From positions 1 through 64,000 of the forward strand of contig CAYZWF010000007.1 in assembly GCA_964482135.1 (NCBI GenBank): 64,000 bases of DNA, read 5' to 3'. Position numbers and translations under genes: made by a program. The notes below the pieces were generated by a model. It was not told the DNA's origin, ran no database searches, and saw only the letters and a program-made list of their open reading frames with translations. Source of the stretch: UBA11136 sp964482135 (GTDB taxonomy: Bacteria > Pseudomonadota > Alphaproteobacteria > UBA11136). Shown piece after piece: positions 50,420 through 59,725 of the stretch (its first letter is position 1; every line of letters begins with the position of its first letter).

Positions 50420-52270
50420 CTATTTCTCCACCTGGCCCACATCGCGCACCGCGCCGCGGGCGGCGCTGGTGGTCATGGCTGCATACGCCTTCAGCGCCCC
50501 GGAAACGGCGCGCTTACGTGGCTTGGCGGGCTTCCAGGCGCCGCCGTTCCTGGCTTCCATGGCCTCGCGGCGGCGGTTCAGTTCCCCCTCCTCCACGGCC
50601 ACACGGACGGACCTGGCCGGGATGTCGATCTCGATGGTGTCGCCTTCCTCGATCAATGCGATGGCCCCGCCCTCGGCGGCCTCGGGCGAGATATGGCCGA
50701 GGCATAATCCCGACGAACCTCCGGAGAAACGGCCGTCGGTGATAAGCGCGCAGACCTTTCCCAGCCCCTTGGTTTTGAGATAGCTGGTGGGGTAGAGCAT
50801 TTCCTGCATACCGGGACCGCCGCGCGGCCCTTCATAGCGGATCACCACCACCTCGCCGGGCTTCACCTCGTCGCCGAGGATGCCCGCCACCGCCGCGTCC
50901 TGGCTTTCAAAAATATGAGCCGGGCCGCTGAAGGTGAGGTTATCCTCGTCCACCCCGGCGGTCTTCACGATACAGCCGTCTTCGGCGATATTGCCATGCA
51001 GCACCGCCAGCCCGCCATCGGCGCTGTAGGCGTGGGCCACATCGCGGATACAGCCAAGCTCGCGGTTATCATCCAGCGAGTTATAGCGGTTTTCCTGGCT
51101 GAAGGCCTGTTGCGTGGGCACACCGCCGGGCGCGGCCATGAAGAAACGCCGCACGGCCTCGTCCTTGGTGCGGTCGATGTCCCAGGCCTCGATGCCCTCT
51201 GCCAATGTGGGCGCATGGACCGTGGGCACTTTCGTATCGAGCAGCCCGGCCCGCTCCAGCTCGCCCATGATGGCGAAGACGCCACCGGCGCGGTGCACGT
51301 CCTCGAGATGGAAATGGGAACTGGGCGCCACCTTGCACAGGTTCGGCACCTTGCGCGACAGGGCGTCGATATGGGCCATGGTGAAGTCATGACCGGCTTC
51401 CTGGGCGGCGGCGAGGATATGCAGCACCGTATTGGTGGACCCGCCCATGGCGATGTCCACGGTCATGGCGTTGGCGAAAGATTGAGGACAGGCGATAGAA
51501 CGCGGCAGGGCGCTTTCGTCGTCTTGTTCGTAATAGCGGCGGGTGAGTTCGACGATACGCCGCCCGGCCTCGAGGAACAGTTCGCGGCGGTCGCCATGAG
51601 TCGCCACCAGGCTGCCATTGCCCGGCAGCGCCAGCCCCAAAGCCTCGGCCAGACAGTTCATGGAATTTGCGGTGAACATACCCGAACATGACCCGCAGGT
51701 GGGACAGGCCGAGCGTTCATAGGCCAGGGCCTCCTCGTCGGAAACGTCGGGGTTGGCGCCCTGGATCATGGCGTCGATCAGGTCCAGGGATTTTTCTTCG
51801 CCGTCCACCTCCAGCTTGCCCGCCTCCATGGGCCCGCCGGAAATGAAAATGGCGGGAATGTTGAGGCGCAGCGCCGCCATCAGCATGCCGGGCGTGATCT
51901 TGTCACAGTTGGAGATACAGACCAAGGCGTCGGCGCAATGGGCGTTGGCCATATATTCCACGGAATCGGCGATGATCTCGCGCGAGGGCAGCGAATAGAG
52001 CATGCCGTCATGGCCCATGGCGATGCCGTCATCCACGGCGATGGTATGGAACTCGCGGGCCACGCCGCCAGCGCGCCAGATCTCTCCCGCCACCAGATCG
52101 CCCAGGTCTTTGAGATGCACATGGCCGGGCACGAACTGGGTATAGGAATTGGCGATGGCGATGATGGGCTTGCCGAAATCATCATCGGTCATGCCGGTGG
52201 CGCGCCACAGGCCGCGCGCGCCGGCCATGTTGCGGCCATGGGTGGAAGTGCGGGATCGGTACTCGGGCAT
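50420..52270 (-). CDS. ilvD: Dihydroxy-acid dehydratase
   Basis: A 616-residue IlvD, the iron-sulfur enzyme making 2-ketoisovalerate and 2-keto-3-methylvalerate in valine and isoleucine synthesis. Cluster-binding Cys lie in VCISNCDKITPGML and ACPTCGSCSGMFTANSMNCL, and the metal-binding region AMGGSTNTVLH is intact. The C-terminal DGRFSGGSSGLCLGHISPEAAEGG is complete. It is full length and has no leader peptide or attenuator that I can see. It is a separate unit from valS, although both serve branched-chain amino acids. Confidence 0.98.
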   Translation of the reverse strand: MPEYRSRTSTHGRNMAGARGLWRATGMTDDDFGKPIIAIANSYTQFVPGHVHLKDLGDLVAGEIWRAGGVAREFHTIAVDDGIAMGHDGMLYSLPSREIIADSVEYMANAHCADALVCISNCDKITPGMLMAALRLNIPAIFISGGPMEAGKLEVDGEEKSLDLIDAMIQGANPDVSDEEALAYERSACPTCGSCSGMFTANSMNCLAEALGLALPGNGSLVATHGDRRELFLEAGRRIVELTRRYYEQDDESALPRSIACPQSFANAMTVDIAMGGSTNTVLHILAAAQEAGHDFTMAHIDALSRKVPNLCKVAPSSHFHLEDVHRAGGVFAIMGELERAGLLDTKVPTVHAPTLAEGIEAWDIDRTKDEAVRRFFMAAPGGVPTQQAFSQENRYNSLDDNRELGCIRDVAHAYSADGGLAVLHGNIAEDGCIVKTAGVDEDNLTFSGPAHIFESQDAAVAGILGDEVKPGEVVVIRYEGPRGGPGMQEMLYPTSYLKTKGLGKVCALITDGRFSGGSSGLCLGHISPEAAEGGAIALIEEGDTIEIDIPARSVRVAVEEGELNRRREAMEARNGGAWKPAKPRKRAVSGALKAYAAMTTSAARGAVRDVGQVEK

Positions 52271-52339
52271 GCCTCTTACCTAAAACCCCTCGACTCCCAC
52301 TGCAAGCAAGAAGTTGGCAAAAGACAGAAAGGCCGGCCC

Positions 52340-53068
52340 CTATTTCTTCCAGGGGAACAGCATGGGCACCCGTTTCTGATAGTCCCGGTAGGTATCGCCG
52401 AACAGGGTCACCAGGTCATGTTCCTCGAACTTCAGCGCGATCAGAATGTAACCGGTGGTGGCCACGGCGAACAGAAGGTGTCCCTGGGTCATGATGGGTG
52501 TGGCCCAGAAGGCGATGACGAAGCCCAGCATGATGGGATGACGCACCAGCTTGTAGAGCAACGGCGTCTCGAAACCGATTTTTGTTTCCTCTTCTCCGCG
52601 CAGCAGGAACCAGACCTGGCGCAGGCCGAAGAGATCGAAATGGTTGATCATGAAGGTGCTCAGGAGAACCACCCCCCAGCCCGCAAAAAACAGTGTTTCC
52701 AGGGCAAGCACGGCGGTGGAGTCATGGACATACCAGACAATGCCGATCATGGGCCGCCACTGGCAGAACAACAGCGCCAAAACCAGGCTCGAGAGAAGCA
52801 CATAGGTGCTGCGCTCCAGCGCTTCGGGAATAATTTTGGTCCACCAGGCCTTGAAGGCCGGCCGCGCCATGACGCTGTGCTGAACCGCGAACAGGCCCAG
52901 CAAGGCCACATTGATGAGGAGCGCCGTCAACTCGGGCGCATAGGGACCGCCGTAATCAATGGAGCGGGGCACCAGGTAATTGCCCACGAACCCGATGGAA
53001 TAAAGAAAAACCCCGAAAAACAGGGCATAGCTCACCACCCCGTAGAGAAAACCCACCGTTTTCAACAT
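52340..53068 (-). CDS. MddA-like methanethiol S-methyltransferase family
   Basis: A 242-residue integral membrane protein of the NnrU/MddA branch of the ICMT superfamily. The opening LKTVGFLYGVVSYALFFGVFLYSIGFVGNYLVP and the C-terminal VRHPIMLGFV and KFEEHDLVTLFGDTYRDYQKRVPM are characteristic of MddA, which makes dimethyl sulfide from methanethiol and SAM in other bacteria. The start is ATG 53068, with AGGAG 8 nt upstream; a GTG at 53077 overlaps that site. Assignment to the family is good; the reaction here is inferred. Confidence 0.8.
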   Translation of the reverse strand: MLKTVGFLYGVVSYALFFGVFLYSIGFVGNYLVPRSIDYGGPYAPELTALLINVALLGLFAVQHSVMARPAFKAWWTKIIPEALERSTYVLLSSLVLALLFCQWRPMIGIVWYVHDSTAVLALETLFFAGWGVVLLSTFMINHFDLFGLRQVWFLLRGEEETKIGFETPLLYKLVRHPIMLGFVIAFWATPIMTQGHLLFAVATTGYILIALKFEEHDLVTLFGDTYRDYQKRVPMLFPWKK

Positions 53069-53133
53069 GGTTCCCACTCCTTGCTCGACAATGTATTGGG
53101 GCGAAAAGGAGTATATGGGTATTTAGAAGTATT

Positions 53134-53166
53134 AAAAAGAAAAACACTGAAGGGCGGCAAGCCCCT
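53134..53166 (-). terminator. Terminator after the valS-hydrolase pair
   Basis: On the minus strand a 6-bp stem (AGGGGC with GCCCTT, one G-U pair, TTGCC loop) is followed, after CAGTG, by TTTTTCTTTTT. The stem is short and the T run slightly distant, so this is moderate evidence. Confidence 0.5.
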
Positions 53167-53193
53167 CGCCCCTCTCTATCTGCGGGCAACGTG

Positions 53194-54003
53194 TCAGTTG
53201 TTGGCGACGATTCTGGCCACGGTTTCGTGGAACAGTTCGCTCTGGTCGGTGGTGAGAAAGTGGCCGGCATCGCCGATCTCGATCTTGTGGACGCCGTCGA
53301 GATGGGCGATCACATCGGTGTTGGCGCTGTGCTCGCCGTAGATATAGACCTTGGGCACATCGAGCGCGGCGAACATCTCGTACAAACGGCCGCTGTCGGA
53401 CCATTCCACCAAAGAGACCGCGGAACGATGGAAGGCGTGAGGATCGGTGCGCTCGGCCATTTTCGCCCAGCCGCGGGTATCGGCGGCTTCCGCCTGGGAG
53501 GCCTTTTCCAGCAGTTTGGCAAACTTGTCGGAGACGAAAAGCGCTTCCGGGGTTTCGGCGGCGCGGCGTGAAAGCATGCCGCAATCATGTTCGAGAAGGT
53601 TGCCCTCGACGCTGATGAAGGAGGCCAGCGGCAGGTCACCGCGCTCGGCAAGCATCAACCCGATGGCCCCGCCCATGGAATGGCCGACAATATGGAGACG
53701 CCGGAAAGGCACTTGTTCGAGAAGACGGAGAATGATCTCGGCATGGTCCTGAAGGCGGTAGGCGAGATCCTCCATGGCGCCGGAATCGCCGTGGCCGGGA
53801 AGATCGGGCGCGAGCAGGGAATAGCCCTCCAGCCCTTCCTCGGCCCAGGCCCCGGCGAATGAGGAATGGTCACAGCCCAGCCCGTGCAGGAACAGCACCA
53901 GATCGCCGGGAGAGTCATCAGGCGCGTCCTTGGGTAAATCAAGGAGTCGTTCCTCGCAGGAAAGGATGAGGCTGAACCCCTCGCCCAACTCTATCTGGTG
54001 CAT
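53194..54003 (-). CDS. Alpha/beta hydrolase
   Basis: A 269-residue alpha/beta hydrolase. The oxyanion-hole motif is FLHGLGCDHSSF, the nucleophile elbow is GHSMGG (Ser109), and the catalytic His is in GDAGHFLTTDQ near the end. The cap region (about 150-205) is helical and Ala/Glu-rich. The substrate is unknown; the size and fold fit an esterase or lipase-like enzyme of small molecules. I prefer ATG 54003; a GTG at 54009 abuts the valS stop (54010), so the gene is probably read from the valS transcript. Confidence 0.9.
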   Translation of the reverse strand: MHQIELGEGFSLILSCEERLLDLPKDAPDDSPGDLVLFLHGLGCDHSSFAGAWAEEGLEGYSLLAPDLPGHGDSGAMEDLAYRLQDHAEIILRLLEQVPFRRLHIVGHSMGGAIGLMLAERGDLPLASFISVEGNLLEHDCGMLSRRAAETPEALFVSDKFAKLLEKASQAEAADTRGWAKMAERTDPHAFHRSAVSLVEWSDSGRLYEMFAALDVPKVYIYGEHSANTDVIAHLDGVHKIEIGDAGHFLTTDQSELFHETVARIVANN

Positions 54004-54009
54004 GGCCAC

Positions 54010-56670
54010 TTAGAGGGCCTTCAACCGTTCCAGCGCCTGGCCCAACTTGTCCAGCTCGCCCATGGCGGCCTCCCGCTTCTCGCGCTGTTCCGCCACCACC
54101 TCGGCCGGCGCCTTGGCGATGAATTTCTCGTTGGCCAGTTTCTTGTCGAAGCGGGAGATTTCGTCCTTTTGATGGGCAATTTCCTTTTCCAGCCGCGCCT
54201 TCTCCGCGGCCACGTCGATGATTCCGGCCAAAGGGAGAATCAGCGTGGCCTCGTCGAGGACGATCTGGAGCGCACCCTTGGGCACTTCGTCATCATGGGT
54301 GTCGCCGAAGGTAATGGCGTCGAGCCGCGCCATCACCGAAATCACATCGCCATGGGCTTCGAGGCGGGCGCGGGTAGCCTCGCCGGCATTTCCCACCACC
54401 AGCGGGATGCGCGCCGCCGGCGGTACGTTCATTTCCGAACGCACGGCGCGGATGGCCGAGACACAGCGAATCACCCAGTCCATTTCCGCCTCGATTTGCG
54501 GGTCGGCCAGAGTTTCGGGAAATTCGGGCCAGCGCGCGGTGATGAGCCTGCCCTCGCGGTTGGGGGCCATCTTCTCCCACAACTCCTCGGTGATGAAGGG
54601 CATGATGGGATGAAGCAGATGCAGCAGTTGATCCAACACCCACGCGGCGGTGGCCTGGGTTTCCGCCTTGGCCGCCTCGTCATCACCGGTAAGCACGGGT
54701 TTGGTGAATTCCAGATACCAGTCGCAAAAGCTGCCCCAGATGAACTGGTGGAGATGAGTGGCGGCCTCGTTGAAGCGATAGGCTTCGATGGCTGCGGTCA
54801 CATCATCGGCAAGGCGCGCCACGCCACCAGCGATCCAGCGGTTGACGGTGAGCTTGCAATCGGCGGGATCGAAACCGGCGTGGGGAGCGCAGCCGTTCAT
54901 CTGGCAATAGCGGGCGGCATTCCACAGCTTGGTGGCGAAGTTGCGATAACCCTCCACCCGCGAGGACGAGAGCTTCACGTCGCGGCCCTGGGCGGCCAGA
55001 GCGGTCAGGGTAAAGCGCAGGGCGTCGGCGCCGTACTGGTCGATGAGTTCCAGGGGGTCAATGATATTGCCCTTGGACTTGGACATTTTCTGGCCCTGTT
55101 CGTCACGCACCAGGGCATGGATATAGACCGTGTGGAAAGGCGCCTCGCCCATGAAGTGGAGGCCCATCATCATCATCCGCGCCACCCAGAAAAAGATAAT
55201 GTCGAAGCCCGTCACCAGAACATCGGTGGGATAATAGCGCTCAAGCTCGGGCGTCTCTTGCGGCCATCCTAAAGTGGAAAAAGGCCACAGGGCCGAGGAA
55301 AACCAGGTGTCGAGAACATCCGCGTCACGGGTGATCTCGGTGGCCTTCCCGTAATGGGCGTCGGCTAGCGCTTGCGCTTCTTCCTCGCTGGCGGCCACGA
55401 AAACCTCTCCGTCAGGCCCGTACCAGGCGGGAATGCGGTGGCCCCACCATATCTGGCGCGAGATGCACCAGGGCTGGATGTTGCGCATCCATTCGAAATA
55501 AGTGTTTTCCCAGTTGGCGGGCACGAACTTCGTCTCGCCCTTCTCCACCGCCTCGATGGCCGGGCCGGCCAGCTTCGCCGCGTCCACGTACCATTGATCG
55601 GTGAGCCAGGGTTCGATCACCACGCCGGAACGGTCGCCGTAGGGGATGACCATGGGGTTCTCTTCCGTCCCCGCCAACAGACCAAGAGCCTCCATCTCGG
55701 CCACCACCTTGTTACGGGCTTCGAAACGGTCGAGACCGGCATAGGCCTCGGGAACCGAGTCGTTCAGCTTGGCATCGGCATCGAAGATGTTGTGGAGTTC
55801 CAGATCGTGGCGGCGGCCCACCTCGAAATCGTTGAAATCGTGGGCCGGGGTGATCTTCACCGCGCCCGAGCCTTTTTCCGGATCGGCGTATTCATCGGCG
55901 ACGATGGGGATGGCGCGCCCGACGATGGGCAGCACGCAGGATTTACCCACCAGACCGGTATAGCGTTCATCCTCGGGATGAACGGCGACGCCGGAATCGC
56001 CGAGCATGGTTTCCGGCCGCGTTGTGGCCACGGTGATGTACTGGTTGTCCTTGCCTTCGATGGGATATTTGAAATGCCACATCTGCCCCGTGGTCTCACG
56101 CTGTTCCACTTCGAGATCGGAAATGGCGGTGTGGAGCTTGGGGTCCCAGTTCACCAGACGCTTGTCACGATAGATCAGGCCTTGGTTATGGAGCCCCACG
56201 AAAACTTTGACCACGGCTTGGGACAACCCTTCGTCCATGGTGAAGCGTTCACGCCTCCAGTCTGGCGAGGCGCCGAGGCGGCGCAGCTGGCGGGTGATGG
56301 CGCCGCCGGATTCCTGTTTCCACGACCACACACGATCGACGAAACTTTCCCGGCCCAGATCGTGACGGCTTTTTCCTTCTTCATCGAGCTGGCGCTCCAC
56401 CACCATCTGGGTGGCGATCCCGGCATGGTCGGTGCCGGGCTGCCACAGGGTATCGTGATCACGCAGCCGGTGATAACGGATGAGGATATCCTGGAGGGTG
56501 TGGTTAAGGGCGTGGCCCATATGCAGGCTGCCGGTGACGTTGGGCGGCGGCATCATGATGGTATAGGGCTCGGCATCACCCCGGACACCGGCGGCAAAGG
56601 CGCCCGATTTCTCCCAGACGCCGTAATGCTTCGCCTCTACCTCGGCGGGAAGATAAGTCTTGTCCAGCAT
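54010..56670 (-). CDS. valS: Valyl-tRNA synthetase
   Basis: An 886-residue class I synthetase. The HIGH motif is NVTGSLHMGHALN (about 46-58), KMSKS is QKMSKSKGNIIDP (about 527-539), and the editing domain (CP1) lies between. The C-terminal coiled coil (last 70 residues, QKDEISRFDKKLANEKF) binds tRNA. The start is ATG 56670, with GGAGAAGG 8 nt upstream and the expected MLDKTYLP opening; three Met codons at 56691-56697 lie upstream without that match. The gene is followed by a hydrolase and preceded by popZ on the same strand. Confidence 0.97.
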   Translation of the reverse strand: MLDKTYLPAEVEAKHYGVWEKSGAFAAGVRGDAEPYTIMMPPPNVTGSLHMGHALNHTLQDILIRYHRLRDHDTLWQPGTDHAGIATQMVVERQLDEEGKSRHDLGRESFVDRVWSWKQESGGAITRQLRRLGASPDWRRERFTMDEGLSQAVVKVFVGLHNQGLIYRDKRLVNWDPKLHTAISDLEVEQRETTGQMWHFKYPIEGKDNQYITVATTRPETMLGDSGVAVHPEDERYTGLVGKSCVLPIVGRAIPIVADEYADPEKGSGAVKITPAHDFNDFEVGRRHDLELHNIFDADAKLNDSVPEAYAGLDRFEARNKVVAEMEALGLLAGTEENPMVIPYGDRSGVVIEPWLTDQWYVDAAKLAGPAIEAVEKGETKFVPANWENTYFEWMRNIQPWCISRQIWWGHRIPAWYGPDGEVFVAASEEEAQALADAHYGKATEITRDADVLDTWFSSALWPFSTLGWPQETPELERYYPTDVLVTGFDIIFFWVARMMMMGLHFMGEAPFHTVYIHALVRDEQGQKMSKSKGNIIDPLELIDQYGADALRFTLTALAAQGRDVKLSSSRVEGYRNFATKLWNAARYCQMNGCAPHAGFDPADCKLTVNRWIAGGVARLADDVTAAIEAYRFNEAATHLHQFIWGSFCDWYLEFTKPVLTGDDEAAKAETQATAAWVLDQLLHLLHPIMPFITEELWEKMAPNREGRLITARWPEFPETLADPQIEAEMDWVIRCVSAIRAVRSEMNVPPAARIPLVVGNAGEATRARLEAHGDVISVMARLDAITFGDTHDDEVPKGALQIVLDEATLILPLAGIIDVAAEKARLEKEIAHQKDEISRFDKKLANEKFIAKAPAEVVAEQREKREAAMGELDKLGQALERLKAL

Positions 56671-56780
56671 GCGCTGAACCTTCTCCTTCATCATCATGAA
56701 AACGCACAAACAGCCGACGGAGAACGCCGCCTTCGCGCGCTACCCGGCAATAAAATTACTTATACGTGAAAACCGCCCGT

Positions 56781-57449
56781 TTACAAGTTACGGGCCCGCT
56801 CGGACAGTTTTTCGATTTCTTCCTTCACCAGGCCCGAGAGGTTATCATCGAGCCATTGTTTGAGCAGGGGACGGAGAATCTCCTTGATCAGATCCTCCAC
56901 GGTCCTGCCTTCGATGAGCTTTTCCCGAACTAGGGCATCGGCGAGATTGGCGAAGGCTTCCGTGGAGGTGGCGGCCACGGGCGGTGAAATCAGCGGCTCT
57001 TCGGGCTCCAGTGGAGGAAGCGGTTCCGGTTCGGGCTCCGGTTCGGGCTCTATTTCATCCACCAGCTCCAGAGCCTCGGTGGAGGGCGGCGGTTCTTCCG
57101 GCGCTTCTTCTTCAGATGTCTCGGTCAGATCGACCACGGTCCCATCCTCGTTCACCATCTGCGTCAGTTCGAGAACCTCTTCTTCCGCGTCTCCTGCCTC
57201 TTCGGGAGGCTCAGCGGGAGGCTCTTCGGGCATTTCTTCAGGAGTCTCCTCGGGCATTTCCTCGGGAACCTCCTCGGGTGCTTCCTCAACCACCTCTTCC
57301 GCGGCGGCTTCTTCTACTTCCGCAACATCTTCGGCTGCTGATTCATCCTCCTCAGCAGGCGGCTCCTCCTCATCCTCGGAAATAATCTTGCGAATAGATG
57401 CAAGAATTTCCTCCATGGAGGGTTCTTCTTGCTCCTTGGAATCGCTCAT
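56781..57449 (-). CDS. popZ: PopZ-like polar organising protein (DUF2497)
   Basis: A 222-residue acidic protein with the PopZ layout: a conserved N-terminal helix MEEILASIRKIISEDEEE, a long Pro/Glu-rich linker (about 35-140, repeats of EEMPEE and EEVPEE type), and a conserved C-terminal module REKLIEGRTVEDLIKEILRPLLKQWLDDNLSG and VKEEIEKLSERARNL. In Caulobacter the C-terminal helices drive self-assembly at the cell pole and the N-terminal helix recruits partners such as ParB. Here the linker is rather long and strongly repeated. Gene order tolC-popZ-valS is common in alphaproteobacteria. Confidence 0.9.
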   Translation of the reverse strand: MSDSKEQEEPSMEEILASIRKIISEDEEEPPAEEDESAAEDVAEVEEAAAEEVVEEAPEEVPEEMPEETPEEMPEEPPAEPPEEAGDAEEEVLELTQMVNEDGTVVDLTETSEEEAPEEPPPSTEALELVDEIEPEPEPEPEPLPPLEPEEPLISPPVAATSTEAFANLADALVREKLIEGRTVEDLIKEILRPLLKQWLDDNLSGLVKEEIEKLSERARNL

Positions 57450-57548
57450 CTACACCGCTTCCGGAAAAGAGGGCGAACAACTGCCGAGCCCAGGCGGAAA
57501 TATCGACAAAAAAGCACTGGCAAATCCTCGCCTCAATGGAACACAAGG

Positions 57549-59012
57549 TCAATCATTATTGTCGCCCAACCCCCAAAACTTATTCCGCACTTCACGATAA
57601 TGTAGCTCCGTGTCATAGGGCGTCACGTCGAGCCCAAGATGCGCAACCGAAAGCCGTCCGATGGCGCTCATGAGTTCATAGCCGGCAACGAATTCATCAC
57701 GCCGCGCCCGCACCAGCGCCACCCTTGAATCGAGATATTCCTGTTCCGCGTCGAGGATATCGAGAACCGTCCGGTCGCCCACTTTGGCCTCTTCGCGCAC
57801 TCCTTCCAGGGCAACCGTATTGGCCTTGATCTCGGCCGCGATGGAACCGATCTGCGCGCGCGCCGTTTTCAGGGATTCCCAGGCGCGGGTGGTGGATTCC
57901 ACGGCGTTGCGCCGTTCCTCAACGATTTCCATGCGGCGCTGGCTGGCGGTCTGTTTGGCCTCGCGCACCCGCGAGGTCACCGAACCCGCCTGATACAGAG
58001 GCACGGTGAGTTCGGCCATGATCTCCACCCGGTCGGTGAAACTCTTCCTCTGGGAGGAATTGCGCGAGCGGCTGACCTCGCCGACGATATCGATACTGGG
58101 CAGCAATTCACCCGTTACTTCACGGATATCATCCCGCGCCGCCAGTTCTTCGTAATAGGCGGCCACCACATCGGGGTTTTCATCCGCCGCGATGGCGTGG
58201 GCATCCTCGGATGTGGCCGGCAGCCCATCCGGGGGCTCTGGGCTGGCAAGAATCTCGGGCCTCACACCCACCACGTTGAGATAGGCCGCGCGCGAGGATT
58301 CCAGAACCCCTTCGGCAAGAATGCGGTCGGCCTTGGCCCGGGCAAGACGCGCCTCGGCCTGTGACACATCGGTGCGGGTAACCTCGCCCACTTCAAACTG
58401 ATCCTGGGTAGCATCGAGCTGACGGGCCAGGACTTCTTCGTTCTTGATGTTGAGCTTGAGAACAGCCTGATCGCGCAGCACCTCCATATAGGCCGTGGCC
58501 ACCGCCAACAGGATGTCCTGTTCGGTGGAGATAAGGCGGGCGCGCTCAGCCATGACCTGGTTTTCCGCACTACTGGTGCCGGCCACCGTGCGGCCGCCGC
58601 GGTATACGGGCTGAGTCAGGGTGACGCTGCCGCTCTTGGGAACCACGCTCTCGGCGGCGCTAAAGAAACTCGACCCGCTATTCACATAGGCCTTGCCGTA
58701 AGCGCCTGCGCCACTGAGGGTGGGACGCCAGTTGGACAGTTCCTGGGGCACCAGTTCGTCGGTGGCGCGCAGCTTCGCCCGCGCCGCGAGAAGCGCAGGG
58801 TTGAGGGTGTAAGCCGAGGCCAAAGCTTCTTCCAGGGTCTCGCCCCGGGCCGAAGCCGGAGGCGGAAAAAATACAATCAGCGCCAGGGTCAAGGCCGCCG
58901 GAAACGACCTTCCCGGCCGGGCAAAAAAGCCCGACACACGCCCGGAAATCCGATGTTCACCCGACAACAGCGCTTTCTCCTCCATGCCGGTGGCTGATGT
59001 GGTGCGGATCAT
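57549..59012 (-). CDS. tolC: TolC family outer-membrane protein
   Basis: A 487-residue TolC-like outer-membrane channel for type I export or efflux. After a signal peptide (about 38-56, AALTLALIVFFPPPASA) there are two repeated helical halves, each with ETLEEALASAYTLNPAL-type starts, the long coiled coils and short beta strands. The C-terminal ending LNYTxxLHYREV-like (DTELHYREVRNKFWGLG) is typical of alphaproteobacterial members. The mature protein should form a trimer. It follows the Pcm-like gene by 20 nt. No efflux pump genes are next to it, so it is a shared channel. Confidence 0.9.
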   Translation of the reverse strand: MIRTTSATGMEEKALLSGEHRISGRVSGFFARPGRSFPAALTLALIVFFPPPASARGETLEEALASAYTLNPALLAARAKLRATDELVPQELSNWRPTLSGAGAYGKAYVNSGSSFFSAAESVVPKSGSVTLTQPVYRGGRTVAGTSSAENQVMAERARLISTEQDILLAVATAYMEVLRDQAVLKLNIKNEEVLARQLDATQDQFEVGEVTRTDVSQAEARLARAKADRILAEGVLESSRAAYLNVVGVRPEILASPEPPDGLPATSEDAHAIAADENPDVVAAYYEELAARDDIREVTGELLPSIDIVGEVSRSRNSSQRKSFTDRVEIMAELTVPLYQAGSVTSRVREAKQTASQRRMEIVEERRNAVESTTRAWESLKTARAQIGSIAAEIKANTVALEGVREEAKVGDRTVLDILDAEQEYLDSRVALVRARRDEFVAGYELMSAIGRLSVAHLGLDVTPYDTELHYREVRNKFWGLGDNND

Positions 59013-59032
59013 GAGTTGCGCAACGCCTCCGG

Positions 59033-59704
59033 CTAGAATTGAAAACTTTGATCACCGCTGAAACCCGGCAGCGGCGGCACGGCGGCGTCGAAGATCTCGC
59101 GCCGGGAATAATTTCCGTTGCGTCCGATCATCAACGTTCCCTTGCCCAACAATTGTTCCCCTTCCTGTAGTACGGCGACGAGACGCCCACCCTCGGCCAG
59201 CTGTTCCAGAATGGCTTCGGGAATCGTGGCCACGCCACCGCCCATTACTATGACGTCATAGGGTGCCTGGGGTGGATAGCCCTGTTCCAGAGGCCCGGTC
59301 ATAACCACGGCGTTGTCCATATCAAGCTGGGAAAGCAACGATCCGGCGTGAGAGGCCAGCTTGGGATCGCTTTCAACCGCCACCACCGTATTGGCCAGAT
59401 TCGAGAGAACCGCCGTGGAATAGCCGGTGCCGCAGCCGATATCGAGAACCATGTCATCCTCGGTAACGCCCGCCGTCTGGAGAAGACGGGCCAGAACGAG
59501 CGGCTCCATGAGATAACGGCGGGGCGCGATTTCAATATCCTCGTCGGCATAGGCGAGGCTGGAAAGACGATCGGGAACGAACAGTTCACGGGGCACGGTG
59601 GAGAAGGTTTCGACCAGAGCCGGGTCCGTCACCTTGTTAGTGCGGATCTGGCTTTCCACCATATTTCGGCGCGGTGTCTCGAAATCAGTAATGGCGCCTA
59701 TCAT
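59033..59704 (-). CDS. Pcm-like methyltransferase lacking the substrate motif
   Basis: A 223-residue SAM-dependent methyltransferase related to Pcm. The SAM-binding loop is intact (LDIGCGTGYSTA), and the block VPRELFVPD is Pcm-like. However, the isoaspartate-recognition motif (GQTxSQP in the true Pcm of this window) is replaced by PRRYLMEPLVLA, and the TAAA block by MGGGV. So a true isoaspartyl methyltransferase activity is doubtful. I start at ATG 59704; the frame continues to 59920 but with no homology. It is 20 nt upstream of tolC. Its promoter region holds 23-bp tandem repeats. Confidence 0.85.
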   Translation of the reverse strand: MIGAITDFETPRRNMVESQIRTNKVTDPALVETFSTVPRELFVPDRLSSLAYADEDIEIAPRRYLMEPLVLARLLQTAGVTEDDMVLDIGCGTGYSTAVLSNLANTVVAVESDPKLASHAGSLLSQLDMDNAVVMTGPLEQGYPPQAPYDVIVMGGGVATIPEAILEQLAEGGRLVAVLQEGEQLLGKGTLMIGRNGNYSRREIFDAAVPPLPGFSGDQSFQF

Positions 59705-59725
59705 TAGGGACCCCCCGACCCTCTT

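Noticed and set aside
51938..53341. Rightward 467-codon frame
   Set aside because: It is antisense to ilvD, the MddA-like gene and the hydrolase, all of which have clear homology; His/Gly-rich composition is that of an antisense shadow.
55372..56769. Rightward 465-codon frame
   Set aside because: Entirely antisense to valS; same shadow composition.
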